DNA of 39,697 nucleotides from Candidatus Krumholzibacteriia bacterium (GCA_029932915.1 JAOZPE010000021.1:1-39697); one strand, 5' to 3'. Numbered from the stretch's first letter, positions 29,178-38,539 are shown. Notes: a model not told the origin generated them from the sequence alone. A program made the numbers and translations.

Positions 29178-32003
29178 ATGCAGTCGGAGCAGCTTGGCAC
29201 GGTGACCCGCCAGAGCACCCGGAGGAAGAAGAGTGGGCGGAAGGGAATCCGGGTGGCCCGGCGGTTCACCGAGCCTGCAGTGCATCCCTTCGACACCGTC
29301 GAATGGGAATTGCGCACGGCGACGATCGCCGGTGAGAAAGGGGAGATCCTCTTCGAGCAGAAGGATGTGGAGGTCCCCAAGCCCTGGTCGCAACTGGCCA
29401 CCAACGTGGTGGTCTCCAAGTACTTCCGCGGAACCGTCGGCAAGCCCGGTCGCGAGAGCAGTGTCCGTCAGATCATCAGCCGGGTGGTGGACACCCTCGT
29501 GCGCTGGGGGGATGAGGGTGGATACTTCGCGAGCGATCTCGACCGCGACGCCTTCCGCGACGATCTCACCCACATGCTCGTGTACCAGAAGATGGCCTTC
29601 AACAGTCCGGTCTGGTTCAACATGGGCGTGGAGGAGAGGCCCCAGTGTTCGGCCTGCTTCATCAATTCGGTCGAGGACAGCATGGACTCGATCATGGACC
29701 TGGCCAAGACCGAGGGCTTGCTCTTCAAGTGGGGCTCGGGAACGGGCAGCAATCTCTCGCCGCTGCGCTCGTCGAGGGAGGCGCTGTCCACCGGCGGCGT
29801 CGCCAGCGGGCCGGTGAGTTTCATGAAGGGCTACGACGCCTTCGCCGGGGTGATCAAGAGCGGAGGGAAGACCAGGCGCAGTGCGAAGATGGTCATCCTC
29901 AACGTCGACCATCCTGACATCGTCGATTTCATCAACTGCAAGGTCGAGGAAGAGCGCAAGGCCTGGGCCCTCATCGACGCCGGCTACGACGGCTCCTTCT
30001 CCGGTACCGCCTACTCGTCGGTGTACTTCCAGAACGGCAACAACTCCGTCCGGGTGAGCGACGAGTTCATGCAGGCGGTGGTCGAGGACAAGGAGTGGCA
30101 GACCCACGCGGTGACCACCGGCGAGGTGATGGACACCTACCGGGCCCGCGATCTGATGGACATGATCGCCGAGAGCGCCCACGTGTGCGGCGATCCGGGA
30201 ATGCAGTACGACACGACGATCAACGACTGGCACACCTGCAAGAACACCGACCGGATCCACGCCAGCAATCCGTGCAGCGAGTTCATGTTCCTCAACAACA
30301 CCTCGTGCAATCTGGCCTCGCTGAATCTGATGAAGTTCCGCGACGAGAGCGGCGAATTCGACATCGAGGCCTTCCAGCACGCGGTCGACGTGACCATCCT
30401 CGCGCAGGAGATCATCATCGACAATGCGGGCTACCCGAAGGAGGAGATCGGAGAGAACAGCCACCGATTCCGTCCTCTGGGTCTGGGCTACTCGAACCTC
30501 GGCGCGATGCTGATGGACCGCGGCCTTCCCTACGACAGCGACGGTGGAAGGGCCTACGCCGCGGCGGTCACCGCCATCATGACCGGCCGGGCCTATCGCC
30601 AGAGTGCATTGATCGCCTCTTCACTGGGGGCCTTCGAGGCCTTCGAGGAGAACCGCGAGCCGATGCTCGAGGTGATCGGCAAGCACCGCAATGCCCTCGA
30701 AGGGGTCGACCGCGAGCTCGTCCCCGAGGAGATGATGCGAGCGGCCCGTACCGCATGGGACGACGCGCTCGAGCTGGGCGAACGTCACGGCTACCGCAAC
30801 GCGCAGGTGACCGTTCTCGCCCCGACCGGCACCATCTCCTTCATGATGGACTGCGACACCACCGGCATCGAGCCCGATGTCGCCCTGGTCAAGTACAAGA
30901 AGCTCGTCGGCGGCGGCTTCATGAAGATGGTCAACCACTCGGTGAAGGACGCCCTGAAGCGGCTCGGTTACACCGATGATGAGACCAAGGCCATCCTCGA
31001 GTACATCGAAGAGCAGGAGACCATCGAAGGCGCGCCGGGATTGAAGGACGAACACCTGCCGATCTTCGACTGCGCGTTCAAACCGAAGAACGGCGTGCGC
31101 ACCATCCATCACATGGGTCATGTGCGGATGATGGCGGCCGTGCAGCCCTTCCTCTCCGGAGCGATCTCCAAGACCGTGAACATGCCGAACGACTGCACGG
31201 TCGAGGACATCAAGAACTGCTACATCGAGTCATGGAAGCTGGGCCTGAAGGCCGTCGCGGTGTATCGCGACGGTTCGAAGCGTCTGCAGCCCCTGTCGAC
31301 GGGAACCGAGAAGCAGGAGAAGGAAAAGGAGAAGACCGTGGAAGTGCAGAGCACGGCTCCGTATCGCCGCCATCTGCCCGACGAGCGGCCGGCGATCACC
31401 CACAAATTCTCCATCGCCGGGCACGAGGGGTACATCACCGTGGGGCTCTTCGAGGACGGCCGTCCCGGTGAGCTCTTCATCCGCATGGCCAAGGAGGGCT
31501 CGGTCATCTCCGGGCTCATGGACGCCTTCGCCACCGCGGTGAGCATCATGCTGCAGTACGGCGTTCCGCTGAAGGTGATGATCAACAAGTTCAGCCACAG
31601 CCGCTTCGAGCCCAGTGGATTCACCAACAACCCGGAGATTCCGCATGCGAAGAGCCTGATGGATTACATCTTCCGGTGGTTGGCCCTGAAGTTCGAGGGC
31701 GAGGAAGTCGCCCAGCCCGAGGCGCAGCTTCCCGGGATCGACCGCAGTGAACCCGACCCGGAGCCCGAGATGATGGAGGAAGAGAGCGGCGGGGAGTTGC
31801 CGGCCAACGGCAACGGAAACCACGGCAACGGCAATGGCAACGGGGCGGGAAGCGACCCGGATGCCGAACTGTACGCCAAGGAGAAGCTGGTGTTCGAGCT
31901 CCAGAGCGATGCGCCGCCCTGCTCGGAGTGCGGATCGGTGATGGTGCGCAACGGAAGCTGCTACAGTTGCATCAACTGCGGGGCCACCAGCGGTTGTAGC
32001 TGA
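29178..32003 (+). CDS. nrdJ: Adenosylcobalamin-dependent (class II) ribonucleoside-diphosphate reductase
   Basis: 941 aa. It reduces ribonucleotides to deoxyribonucleotides with a B12-generated thiyl radical and so works with or without oxygen. The active-site triad is NPCSE (Asn364, Cys366, Glu368). The redox cysteines are at CSACF (Cys157/Cys160 region) and TSCNLASLNL (Cys377). APTGTISFMMDCDTTGIEP is the phosphate-binding signature. After about residue 850 comes a Gly/Asn-rich flexible linker and a C-terminal CSECG...CYSCINCG zinc-ribbon/redox tail that re-reduces the active site. ATG 29178 is preferred: the GTG at 29169 is covered by the purine-rich ribosome site. The gene overlaps pyk by one base (TGATG). 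Confidence 0.95.
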   Translation: MQSEQLGTVTRQSTRRKKSGRKGIRVARRFTEPAVHPFDTVEWELRTATIAGEKGEILFEQKDVEVPKPWSQLATNVVVSKYFRGTVGKPGRESSVRQIISRVVDTLVRWGDEGGYFASDLDRDAFRDDLTHMLVYQKMAFNSPVWFNMGVEERPQCSACFINSVEDSMDSIMDLAKTEGLLFKWGSGTGSNLSPLRSSREALSTGGVASGPVSFMKGYDAFAGVIKSGGKTRRSAKMVILNVDHPDIVDFINCKVEEERKAWALIDAGYDGSFSGTAYSSVYFQNGNNSVRVSDEFMQAVVEDKEWQTHAVTTGEVMDTYRARDLMDMIAESAHVCGDPGMQYDTTINDWHTCKNTDRIHASNPCSEFMFLNNTSCNLASLNLMKFRDESGEFDIEAFQHAVDVTILAQEIIIDNAGYPKEEIGENSHRFRPLGLGYSNLGAMLMDRGLPYDSDGGRAYAAAVTAIMTGRAYRQSALIASSLGAFEAFEENREPMLEVIGKHRNALEGVDRELVPEEMMRAARTAWDDALELGERHGYRNAQVTVLAPTGTISFMMDCDTTGIEPDVALVKYKKLVGGGFMKMVNHSVKDALKRLGYTDDETKAILEYIEEQETIEGAPGLKDEHLPIFDCAFKPKNGVRTIHHMGHVRMMAAVQPFLSGAISKTVNMPNDCTVEDIKNCYIESWKLGLKAVAVYRDGSKRLQPLSTGTEKQEKEKEKTVEVQSTAPYRRHLPDERPAITHKFSIAGHEGYITVGLFEDGRPGELFIRMAKEGSVISGLMDAFATAVSIMLQYGVPLKVMINKFSHSRFEPSGFTNNPEIPHAKSLMDYIFRWLALKFEGEEVAQPEAQLPGIDRSEPDPEPEMMEEESGGELPANGNGNHGNGNGNGAGSDPDAELYAKEKLVFELQSDAPPCSECGSVMVRNGSCYSCINCGATSGCS

Positions 32004-33463
32004 TGTCCCCTCGGTGGACCCGGATCGTCGCCACGCTGGGCCCGTCGAGTCTGGCCGAGGGCATGGTCGACCGGCTGGTCGAGGCGGGAATGGATGTCGC
32101 CCGCCTCAACGCCAGCCACGCCGACCACGCCTTCTTCCGGCGGGCGATCGATGCCGTACGAGAGGCCGCCGCCCGCAGATCGCGGACGGTGGCCGTCCTC
32201 CTGGATCTGCGTGGCCCGAAGATCCGCGTGGGTCGCCTGGAGGATCCCTCCGGGATCCTCCTCACCGAGGAAGAAGTGGTCGTCGTGACCACCGAGGACC
32301 TTCCCGGCGGGAGGGGACTCATCCCCTGCACCTATCCCCAGCTCGTACGGGATCTCGACGCCGGAGACGAGATCCTCCTCGATGACGGGGCGATGAAACT
32401 GGTGGTCGTTCGCCGCTTGAGCGACACCCGTCTGGAGGCGCGGGTCGTCGAGGGCGGGCGGCTGCTGCCGCACAAGGGCATCAACATCCCCGGGCGCGCG
32501 TTGAGCGCGCCGGCCTTGAGCGAGGACGATCTCGACGATCTGCAGGCGGGCCTGGATCTGGGCGTCGACTACGTGGCCCTGTCCTTCGTGCGCCGGGCCG
32601 AGGACGTGCGCCAGCTGCGCGCGGAGATCGAGACGCGGGGAGGCGGAGCGAAGATCATCGCCAAGATCGAGAAGCCGCAGGCCCTCGATGAACTCGATGC
32701 CATCCTGGAGGCCAGTGACGGCGTGATGGTCGCCCGCGGCGATCTCGGCGTGGAGGTCGAGCTCGAGCGCGTGCCGCGCCTGCAGAAGGAGATCATCCAC
32801 GCCGCCAACCACCGTGGAGTGCTGGTGATCACCGCGACCCAGATGCTCGAGAGCATGATCGAGCACTCCCGGCCCACCCGGGCCGAGGCCAGCGACGTGG
32901 CCAACGCCATCTTCGACGGCAGCGACGCGGTGATGCTCTCGGGAGAGACCGCAGTGGGAAGGTACCCGGTGGAGGCGGTGGAGATGATGGACCGCATCGC
33001 GCGGGAGGCCGAGGGTTCGCAATTCTACCGCGATGTGGAGGATGACCCACAGCATCCATGTGCCTTCGAGCCCACCGAACGGGCCATGGCCTGGTCGGCC
33101 CGGCGGGTGGCCAGGGAGGCCGGGGTGGGGACCATCGTGGTGCACACCCTCAGCGGGAGGACGGCTCAGGTGCTGAGCAAGCTGCGGCCGGGGATTCCCG
33201 TGGTGGCCCTCTGTCCGGACGAGGCGGTCTGCCGGCGGATGGCACTCTTCCCGGGCGTTCTGCCCCTGCAATCGTCCTTCAACGACGACATCGGCACGCT
33301 CCTGCGCGAAGGCGACCGCCTGCTCCTGGACAACGGCCTGGTCCGTGACGGCGAGCGGGTCGTCGTGTTGGCGGGGACCATGCAGATCCCCGGTGCCACC
33401 AGCCTCCTGCAGATCCGCCGGGTCGAGGCGCAGGCCGGCGGCCGGTCCTCCACCACAGCCTAG
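32003..33463 (+). CDS. pyk: Pyruvate kinase
   Basis: 486 aa glycolytic enzyme converting phosphoenolpyruvate and ADP to pyruvate and ATP. RIVATLGPSS, LDLRGPKIRVG, the catalytic-lysine region AKIIAKIEKPQALDELD, GVMVARGDLGVEV, ITATQMLESMI and the alpha-signature DGSDAVMLSGETAVGRYPVEAV are all present; the C-terminal allosteric domain follows from about residue 350. The start ATG shares one base with the nrdJ stop (TGATG), so the gene has no ribosome site of its own and depends on coupled re-initiation. Co-transcription with ribonucleotide reductase would put it under the same NrdR-type control, an unusual pairing. Confidence 0.95.
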   Translation: MSPRWTRIVATLGPSSLAEGMVDRLVEAGMDVARLNASHADHAFFRRAIDAVREAAARRSRTVAVLLDLRGPKIRVGRLEDPSGILLTEEEVVVVTTEDLPGGRGLIPCTYPQLVRDLDAGDEILLDDGAMKLVVVRRLSDTRLEARVVEGGRLLPHKGINIPGRALSAPALSEDDLDDLQAGLDLGVDYVALSFVRRAEDVRQLRAEIETRGGGAKIIAKIEKPQALDELDAILEASDGVMVARGDLGVEVELERVPRLQKEIIHAANHRGVLVITATQMLESMIEHSRPTRAEASDVANAIFDGSDAVMLSGETAVGRYPVEAVEMMDRIAREAEGSQFYRDVEDDPQHPCAFEPTERAMAWSARRVAREAGVGTIVVHTLSGRTAQVLSKLRPGIPVVALCPDEAVCRRMALFPGVLPLQSSFNDDIGTLLREGDRLLLDNGLVRDGERVVVLAGTMQIPGATSLLQIRRVEAQAGGRSSTTA

Positions 33464-33474
33464 GAGAGCGTCTC

Positions 33475-34566
33475 TTGCAAATCGTATTGGCCACGGAGAG
33501 GGGTCTGTGGCGGGCCGATCTCTCGTGGAGGCGTCCGCTGCGGCCCGCCGATTTCCACCGTGACCTTCCCGCCGAGGAGATCGTCGCCCTCGTCGAATTG
33601 CCCCCCTCGGCAGGAGCGGTGGAGGTGACCGGGGGGGTGGAGGAGACCGGGGCAGCTGCGCCGAAGAGACCGGCGTCGTCGATCCATGTGGACGAAGCAG
33701 TTGGTATGGCCGCACTGGGGCGCCACGGCGCCTTCCTGGTGTGGGACGGGGCGGCGCGGGCGTTCCGGGAAGCGCCTTCGCTCCCGCCGCGCGAGGAGCT
33801 GGAATGGGAGGTCTTGAGCCGGAGGGGGAAAGAGGGTCTGACGGCCGGGGGATGCCCGGCCGCGCTCGCCCACTACTCGTTCGCCGATGAGGCGTGGGAG
33901 ATGGACGGAGCCTTCCCTCCGGAGGACGTGGCCGCCCGGTGGCACGGTCTGGAGGCCCCCTATGAGCCGCGGGTCACGGCCCTGCTCCCCGAGCCCCACG
34001 CCATGTGGGCCGCGGTCAGCGTGGGGGGACTGCTGCGCAGCGAGGCCGATGGCTGGCGGCAGCTTCACGCCGATGGACTTCCCCGCGACCTGCGCGCGCT
34101 CGCCTGGCTCTTCGACACGCTGTGGCTGGGCTCCGGACGGGGGCTCTTCGCCTGCCCTCCGGCGGAGGCCGCTACGGGCAAGGCCACCACCGTGTCGACG
34201 GTTCACACGGCCAAGGTGCATCCCGTCCCCCTCGACGCCGACGCCTCCTTCGTGGGCGCGTTGCACAGCGACGGCCGGCGGCTGGTGGTGGCGGCGGCGC
34301 CGGGGCCACCGGCCACCTGGCACGGTCCCGACGGAGCCCGGATGAGCCTGTGGAGTCTCGATGCGCCGGGCGAACGGCCCCGACGGGTGGCGGGTCCCTT
34401 CTCCGATGCGATCACCGCGCTTCGCCGGGTCGGGACGGTCCTGCTCGCCGCCACCGTCGAGGGACGGGTGTGGCGGATCCCCCTCGAAGGCGGTCCGGCG
34501 GAGCCGTGGATCGAGGACCTTCCTGCCATCGCCGATCTGATGGTGATTGATCTGGGGACGGGCTGA
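33475..34566 (+). CDS. Hypothetical beta-propeller-like protein
   Basis: 363 aa. Start TTG 33475 lies 8 nt after AGGAG and 12 bp after the pyk stop. There is no signal peptide. Repeated motifs of the type aliphatic-x-W-x-x-x-GGLLRSEADGW and LWLGSGRGLFAC, separated by about 45 residues, resemble the blades of an Asp-box/BNR or WD-like propeller; about five to six blades could be present. I do not recognise the family. As third gene of nrdJ-pyk it is probably cytosolic and co-expressed, but nothing indicates a nucleotide or glycolytic role. Confidence 0.72.
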   Translation: MQIVLATERGLWRADLSWRRPLRPADFHRDLPAEEIVALVELPPSAGAVEVTGGVEETGAAAPKRPASSIHVDEAVGMAALGRHGAFLVWDGAARAFREAPSLPPREELEWEVLSRRGKEGLTAGGCPAALAHYSFADEAWEMDGAFPPEDVAARWHGLEAPYEPRVTALLPEPHAMWAAVSVGGLLRSEADGWRQLHADGLPRDLRALAWLFDTLWLGSGRGLFACPPAEAATGKATTVSTVHTAKVHPVPLDADASFVGALHSDGRRLVVAAAPGPPATWHGPDGARMSLWSLDAPGERPRRVAGPFSDAITALRRVGTVLLAATVEGRVWRIPLEGGPAEPWIEDLPAIADLMVIDLGTG

Positions 34567-34617
34567 GGGTAGCCTGCGGCCGATGAAGCCCGGTGACTGC
34601 GGCCCGCGCCCGGTGGC

Positions 34618-34623
34618 TAGGAT
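34618..34623 (+). promoter_or_regulatory. Possible -10 of the outer-membrane protein gene
   Basis: TAGGAT lies about 80 bp before the ATG at 34705; TGACTG 18 bp upstream is a weak -35. A GCGCAAGGGG direct repeat occurs in the predicted leader (34665-34690 region). Confidence 0.3.
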
Positions 34624-34704
34624 GCTCTTGGGGATCGGCCGGGTGAGAGCCTGGGGTGAGACCCGCGCAAGGGGTCGGCGCAAGGGGAGGATGGACCACT
34701 GCTC

Positions 34705-35214
34705 ATGAAGACTTCGGCCACCATTTCCGGTCTGTTCCTGTTCGTGGTGCTTGCAATCGTGCCGGTCAGTGGGGACGGGGCGTGGGCGTCGGCCGACTTC
34801 GACTGGAACCAGGCGGGTGATCCCTACGTGGCCGCGATCGGTCTGCAGGCGGGCTGGGCGACGGGCACCGGCCTGTCCGTCCGCTGGCCCTTCCTGCCCC
34901 AGACGATGATGAGCCTCAACGGCGGACTGTGGCGCAAGGACGGCAGCACCGACTGGAACCTCGGCGTCGAACTGCATCTGGTGTTGCGCCAGGAGGGGCG
35001 GGTGCGCCTGTACATCGGTCCGGCCCTCGCGGTGATCCACGACGGCGAGGGCGGCGCCGAGGGCGACGAACACTGGAATGGTTCGGTGGGCGTGGGCGTC
35101 GAGTATCTGCTCCTGCGCCGGCTCGCGCTGAAGGGCGACCTGGGCTTCGTCTACCGCAGCACCAGCGGCGATATCCTGCCCCTGCCGCAGGGCGGGCTCC
35201 TGTTCTACTTCTGA
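34705..35214 (+). CDS. Small outer-membrane beta-barrel-like protein
   Basis: 169 aa. MKTSATISGLFLFVVLAIV starts a classical signal peptide, with cleavage expected near GAWASA. The mature part of about 140 residues alternates hydrophobic and polar residues with Gly turns (AIGLQAGWATGTGLSVRW, VRLYIGPALAVI, SVGVGVEYLLLRRLALKGDLGFVY) and ends in FYF, the C-terminal aromatic used for BAM recognition. An 8-strand barrel of the OmpA-like or lipid-A-modifying type is plausible. GGGGAGG lies 14 nt before the ATG, a long spacing. It converges with mqnD. Confidence 0.78.
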   Translation: MKTSATISGLFLFVVLAIVPVSGDGAWASADFDWNQAGDPYVAAIGLQAGWATGTGLSVRWPFLPQTMMSLNGGLWRKDGSTDWNLGVELHLVLRQEGRVRLYIGPALAVIHDGEGGAEGDEHWNGSVGVGVEYLLLRRLALKGDLGFVYRSTSGDILPLPQGGLLFYF

Positions 35215-35304
35215 TCCTTCACAAGCTCCACGCCACGGCCGCGAACCGGGATGGAACGGGGTGCAATCCGCCGGCATCCCGGTCGGGGAGGACCGGGGAA
35301 GTCT

Positions 35305-36141
35305 TCAGGCGACGAATTCCAGCTTCTCCACCGGTGGGATGATGCCCGCGTCCGCTCCGAGCGTGAGCAGCAGACGCACCGCCTCGCGTCCGTCGTCGCC
35401 GTAGTCCAGGGTGTAGTCGTTCACATACATCCCGACGAACTCGTCGGCGAGACGGGTGTCCATGTTCCGCGCGTAGTCCAGGGCGTACTGCAGGGCCTCC
35501 TCGCGGTGTTCCAGTCCGTGGCGGATGCTCGCGGTGAGCACCTCGTTGATCTCGCTCATCCTCGCCGTGCCGAGATCCTTGCGGATGGCGTTGCCGCCCA
35601 ACGGAAGGGGAAGGCCCGTTTCCTTCTTCCACCACCGGCCGGTGTCCAGCAGCAGCCGGCAGCCCTCCTTCTCGTAGGTGAGCTGGCCCTCGTGGATGAT
35701 GAGTCCGGCCTCGAAGGAACCATCGAGGACCTTGGAGATGATCTCATCGAAAGGCACCACCTCGTATTGGAAATCCTTCCCCAGGAAGAGCCGAAGCGCC
35801 AGGTAGGCGGTGGTCATCGTTCCAGGGATGGCGATCCTCACCCCCGCGAGCTCGTCGAGGCTGAGTTTGCTGTCCCGGCGCGTGATGACCATGGGGCCGT
35901 AGTCGTCGCCCATGCTGCTTCCGGCGGGCAGCAGCGCGTACTTGTCGAGCACGTAGGCGTAGGCGTGGATGGAGATGGCGGTGATGTGCAGTTCTCCGCG
36001 CAGGGCCCGTTCGTTGAGGGTCTGGATGTCCTGGAGGATGTGCTCGAAGCGGTAACCTCGTGTGTCGATGCGGTCCTTGGCCAGGGCCCAGAACATGAAG
36101 GCGTCGTCGGGGTCGGGGCTGTGTCCGAGAGTGAGGTCCAT
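35305..36141 (-). CDS. mqnD: 1,4-dihydroxy-6-naphthoate synthase (menaquinone, futalosine pathway)
   Basis: 278 aa. MqnD converts cyclic de-hypoxanthinylfutalosine to 1,4-dihydroxy-6-naphthoate. The N-terminal signature LGHSPDPDDAFMFWAL is diagnostic, followed by ELHITAISIHAYAYV, GMTT-type substrate loop PGTMTTAYLALRLFLG, GLIIHEGQLTY and ETGLPLPLGGNAI. Fold and length match the family (about 280 residues), a periplasmic-binding-protein-like alpha/beta protein. It stands alone, without mqnA, mqnB or mqnC within the window. ATG 36141 follows GGTGGAA, a modest ribosome site, and a good promoter lies 43 bp further upstream. Confidence 0.93.
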   Translation of the reverse strand: MDLTLGHSPDPDDAFMFWALAKDRIDTRGYRFEHILQDIQTLNERALRGELHITAISIHAYAYVLDKYALLPAGSSMGDDYGPMVITRRDSKLSLDELAGVRIAIPGTMTTAYLALRLFLGKDFQYEVVPFDEIISKVLDGSFEAGLIIHEGQLTYEKEGCRLLLDTGRWWKKETGLPLPLGGNAIRKDLGTARMSEINEVLTASIRHGLEHREEALQYALDYARNMDTRLADEFVGMYVNDYTLDYGDDGREAVRLLLTLGADAGIIPPVEKLEFVA

Positions 36142-36183
36142 GCTTTTCCACCGGGAAGGGGAGGGGTGCGCGCGAGCCGTGCC

Positions 36184-36212
36184 AAGCTACCAGAGCCCTC
36201 CGGCCGTGGCAA
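36184..36212 (-). promoter_or_regulatory. Sigma70-type promoter of mqnD
   Basis: Reading the minus strand, TTGCCA (36207-36212), a 17-bp spacer and TAGCTT (36184-36189) give a start about 35 nt before the mqnD ATG. Confidence 0.6.
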
Positions 36213-36323
36213 GGGGGGCACCCGAGGGTCGACCCACCGCTTCTGCCGCCAGCCCGCCTTGAACGCGGACCCGCTTCAAGGAGCGATGGCAGGACGGTCG
36301 TCGAACGGCCGCACCGCCAGGAT

Positions 36324-36467
36324 TCAGGCGCCGTTGCGCTCGCTGCGCAGGATCTCCAGTTGCCGCTCGGCCTCGGCCTGCCGGGCGGACAGACGGGCGA
36401 GGTAGAGGATGATGGCTACCCAGACCACGCCGTAGACGGCGAAGACCCACCAGAAATGATCAGGCAT
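36324..36467 (-). CDS. ccmD: CcmD-like small membrane protein
   Basis: 47 aa, too short for usual ORF calling. Translation reads MPDHFWWVFAVYGVVWVAI, a single transmembrane helix with aromatic start, followed by a charged amphipathic tail rich in Arg and Glu, the general plan of CcmD, which holds CcmE-bound haem release at the CcmABC complex. The ATG at 36467 overlaps the end of ccmC by 8 bp, indicating coupled translation. Position directly after ccmC is the main argument. It ends 182 bp before mqnD. Confidence 0.8.
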   Translation of the reverse strand: MPDHFWWVFAVYGVVWVAIILYLARLSARQAEAERQLEILRSERNGA

Positions 36468-37146
36468 GATCGCGTCCTTCCGCGATTTGGAGTTCTTCGA
36501 TGGCGTCCTCCAGTCGTGCGCCGCGCACCCGCGCGCGCAGCAGGACGATGTAGAAGACGGTGAGGGAGAAGACCCCGACGAGCAGCGTCGCCAGGAAGAT
36601 CGGAGCCAGGCCGCTGTCCTCCCCGCCGCCGACGACCGGGGCGGGATGCTGGCTGGCTCTCACCCGGTTGCCCAGGTACACGATGGGCACGCCCAGCCAG
36701 CCGATGATGCCGGTGACGGCGGCGAGCACGCTGCGGCGGTCCCGCTCGGCCACGGTCTGCCGCAGGATGAGGTAGGCCAGGTAGATGAGCCACAGCACCA
36801 GGGTGCTGGTGAGACGGATGTCCCAGGTCCACCAGATCCCCCACACCGGCCGGGCCCACATCGGGCCGGTGATCAGCACCAGGGTGGTGAAGACGATGCC
36901 GATCTCGGCCGAGGCGGCGGCCCAGCGGTCGTGGTCGGGATCGCGGGTGGCCAGGTACCGGCCGCCCATGATGGCGGTCACGGTGAAGGCCACAAACCCC
37001 ACCCACGCGCAGGGCACGTGGATGTAGAAGATCTTCTGGATGTAGCCCTGGGTCTTCTCCAGGGGGATGTACAGGAAGACCAGGTAGCACAGGGCGAGCA
37101 TCGCCGCCGCGGAGAGGGTCAGCAGGATGCGGTCGGTCGAGCGCAT
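36460..37146 (-). CDS. ccmC: Haem exporter/delivery protein CcmC
   Basis: 228 aa with six transmembrane segments. The periplasmic tryptophan-rich WWD motif reads WGIWWTWDIRLTSTL, and the flanking haem-ligand histidine sits in YIHVP; the second conserved His expected near the C-terminal loop falls in the SQHPAP stretch. CcmC loads haem onto the chaperone CcmE for cytochrome c maturation. ATG 37146 follows GGAGGAATGAC, only 1 nt after the ccmB stop. The C-terminal charged tail overlaps ccmD. Confidence 0.92.
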   Translation of the reverse strand: MRSTDRILLTLSAAAMLALCYLVFLYIPLEKTQGYIQKIFYIHVPCAWVGFVAFTVTAIMGGRYLATRDPDHDRWAAASAEIGIVFTTLVLITGPMWARPVWGIWWTWDIRLTSTLVLWLIYLAYLILRQTVAERDRRSVLAAVTGIIGWLGVPIVYLGNRVRASQHPAPVVGGGEDSGLAPIFLATLLVGVFSLTVFYIVLLRARVRGARLEDAIEELQIAEGRDHA

Positions 37147-37147
37147 G

Positions 37148-37828
37148 TCATTCCTCCAGGACGAAGCCGTACAGCAGGAAGCCCGCCACGGCGAAGACCA
37201 GGTCGAAACCGGCGAGCAGCTTCAGCCATTCCCCGAGGCCCTCGTTGCTCCCTGGCGTCAGCACGATGGCCGTTCCCTCGACGGCGGCCATGACCATCGG
37301 GGCCAGGATGGGAAGCATCAGGACGGGAAGCATGACCTCCCGCAGGCGGCTCTTCTGCGAGACGACGGCGAAGACGGTGCCCACGGCGACGAAGCCCAGG
37401 GTACCGAGCAGCAGGATGAGGAAGAAGGGAGCGGTCAGGTGCCGTCCGTCCAGGTCGAACCACACGATGGTGAACAGCAGCACCACGGCTTCCCCGGCGA
37501 GCATGAACACCGCATGCGAGAGGAATTTGCCCACGTAGACGGCGCCCCGGTCGGCCGGACTCAGGAGCAGGCCCACCGTGCCGCCGTCCTGCCCGTCTCG
37601 CGCCGCGCTGCGGCCCAGGCCGAGCATGCCCGCGAAGAGGTAGGCGGTCCACAGACAGCCGGGCACGATCTCCTCCCTTGCATGCCGCGCCGGGTCGAAG
37701 GCGAAGACGAAGGTCACCACCGTCAACAGGCCGAACATGATCACCGTCGTGAGCACGTCCTTCTGTCGCCACTCGGCCGACAGGTCGCGGCGGAAGACCG
37801 CGCGGGTGACCGACAGGAAGGCGCTCAT
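37148..37828 (-). CDS. ccmB: Haem exporter membrane subunit CcmB
   Basis: 226 aa integral membrane protein with six hydrophobic segments, forming the permease part of CcmAB. It begins MSAFLSVTRAVFRRDLSAEWRQ, with the typical CcmB cytosolic start. TVGLLLSPADRGAVYVGKF and LMLPILAPMVM are recognisable family elements. The ATG at 37828 follows GGAGGAACGCAC and overlaps the ccmA stop (ATGA). ATP hydrolysis by CcmA with CcmB releases holo-CcmE. Confidence 0.9.
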   Translation of the reverse strand: MSAFLSVTRAVFRRDLSAEWRQKDVLTTVIMFGLLTVVTFVFAFDPARHAREEIVPGCLWTAYLFAGMLGLGRSAARDGQDGGTVGLLLSPADRGAVYVGKFLSHAVFMLAGEAVVLLFTIVWFDLDGRHLTAPFFLILLLGTLGFVAVGTVFAVVSQKSRLREVMLPVLMLPILAPMVMAAVEGTAIVLTPGSNEGLGEWLKLLAGFDLVFAVAGFLLYGFVLEE

Positions 37829-38538
37829 GTGCGTTCCTCCGCCACTTCGGCCAGGTGCACGGCCCAACCTGCGGCATCGTAGCGGTCGGCCCCGCTCTCT
37901 TGGACCTTGCGCCCGCGGTGCAGCAGCAGCGCGCGGTCGCTCCACGACAGCACCCGTTCGAGTTGGTGGGTGGCCAGCACGATCGCCCGCCCCTTGCTCT
38001 TCTCCTCCTCCAGGCGGGCGGCCAGATCGCGGCAGCCGGCCGCGTCGAGCCCGGTGAAGGGCTCGTCGAGGATGAGCAGTTCGGGATCGTGCAGGAGCGC
38101 GCGGGCCAGGCTCAGGCGCTGGCGCATGCCCCGGCTGAAGCCGGCGACGCGGTCGTGGGCCCGCCGGGAGAGTCCCACCTCCTCCAGACGCTCGTCCACC
38201 AGACGGTCGACCTTCGTGAGGCCGAAGAGCGCGGCGTAATAGCGCAGGTTCTCGCGGGCGGTCAGGCCGTCGTCCAGCAGGGTGGCGTGGGCCACGTAGC
38301 CCAGGCGGGCGCGGATGCGGGTGTGGTGGTGGCGGGCGTCCAGACCGAAGATCTCGAGCGTTCCCTCGGTGGGACGGTGCAGGGTCGACAACAGGTTCAA
38401 GAGGGTGGACTTGCCGGCCCCGTTGGCTCCCAACAGGGCCACGACCTCACCGGCTCCCACCTCCAGGTCGACGCGGCTGAGCGCCCAGTTGCGTCCGTAG
38501 CGCCGGGAGAGCCCGCGAGCCGACAGGAGCGTGTCCAT
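37825..38538 (-). CDS. ccmA: Haem exporter ATP-binding subunit CcmA
   Basis: 237 aa ABC ATPase. Walker A LLGANGAGKST (about 35-45), Q-loop/haem region, signature FSRGMRQRLSLARALLHD, Walker B LLILDEPFTGLD and H-loop THQLE are all present. ATG 38538 follows AGGAAGG and is one base after the stop of the upstream membrane-protein gene. The frame stays open further upstream, but that reads the previous gene in another register and is not used. Position before ccmB and ccmC identifies it as CcmA; without context it would be a generic ABC ATPase. Confidence 0.92.
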   Translation of the reverse strand: MDTLLSARGLSRRYGRNWALSRVDLEVGAGEVVALLGANGAGKSTLLNLLSTLHRPTEGTLEIFGLDARHHHTRIRARLGYVAHATLLDDGLTARENLRYYAALFGLTKVDRLVDERLEEVGLSRRAHDRVAGFSRGMRQRLSLARALLHDPELLILDEPFTGLDAAGCRDLAARLEEEKSKGRAIVLATHQLERVLSWSDRALLLHRGRKVQESGADRYDAAGWAVHLAEVAEERT

Positions 38539-38539
38539 C

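Noticed and set aside
34691-34708. Five-codon upstream ORF overlapping the outer-membrane protein start (ATGA)
   Set aside because: The ribosome site directly touches its ATG with no spacing, so it is probably not translated; the overlap is likely chance.
36160-36182. Sigma54-like TTGGCACG on the minus strand before mqnD
   Set aside because: The -12 box reads GCGCG with two mismatches, and a good sigma70-type promoter explains this region better.
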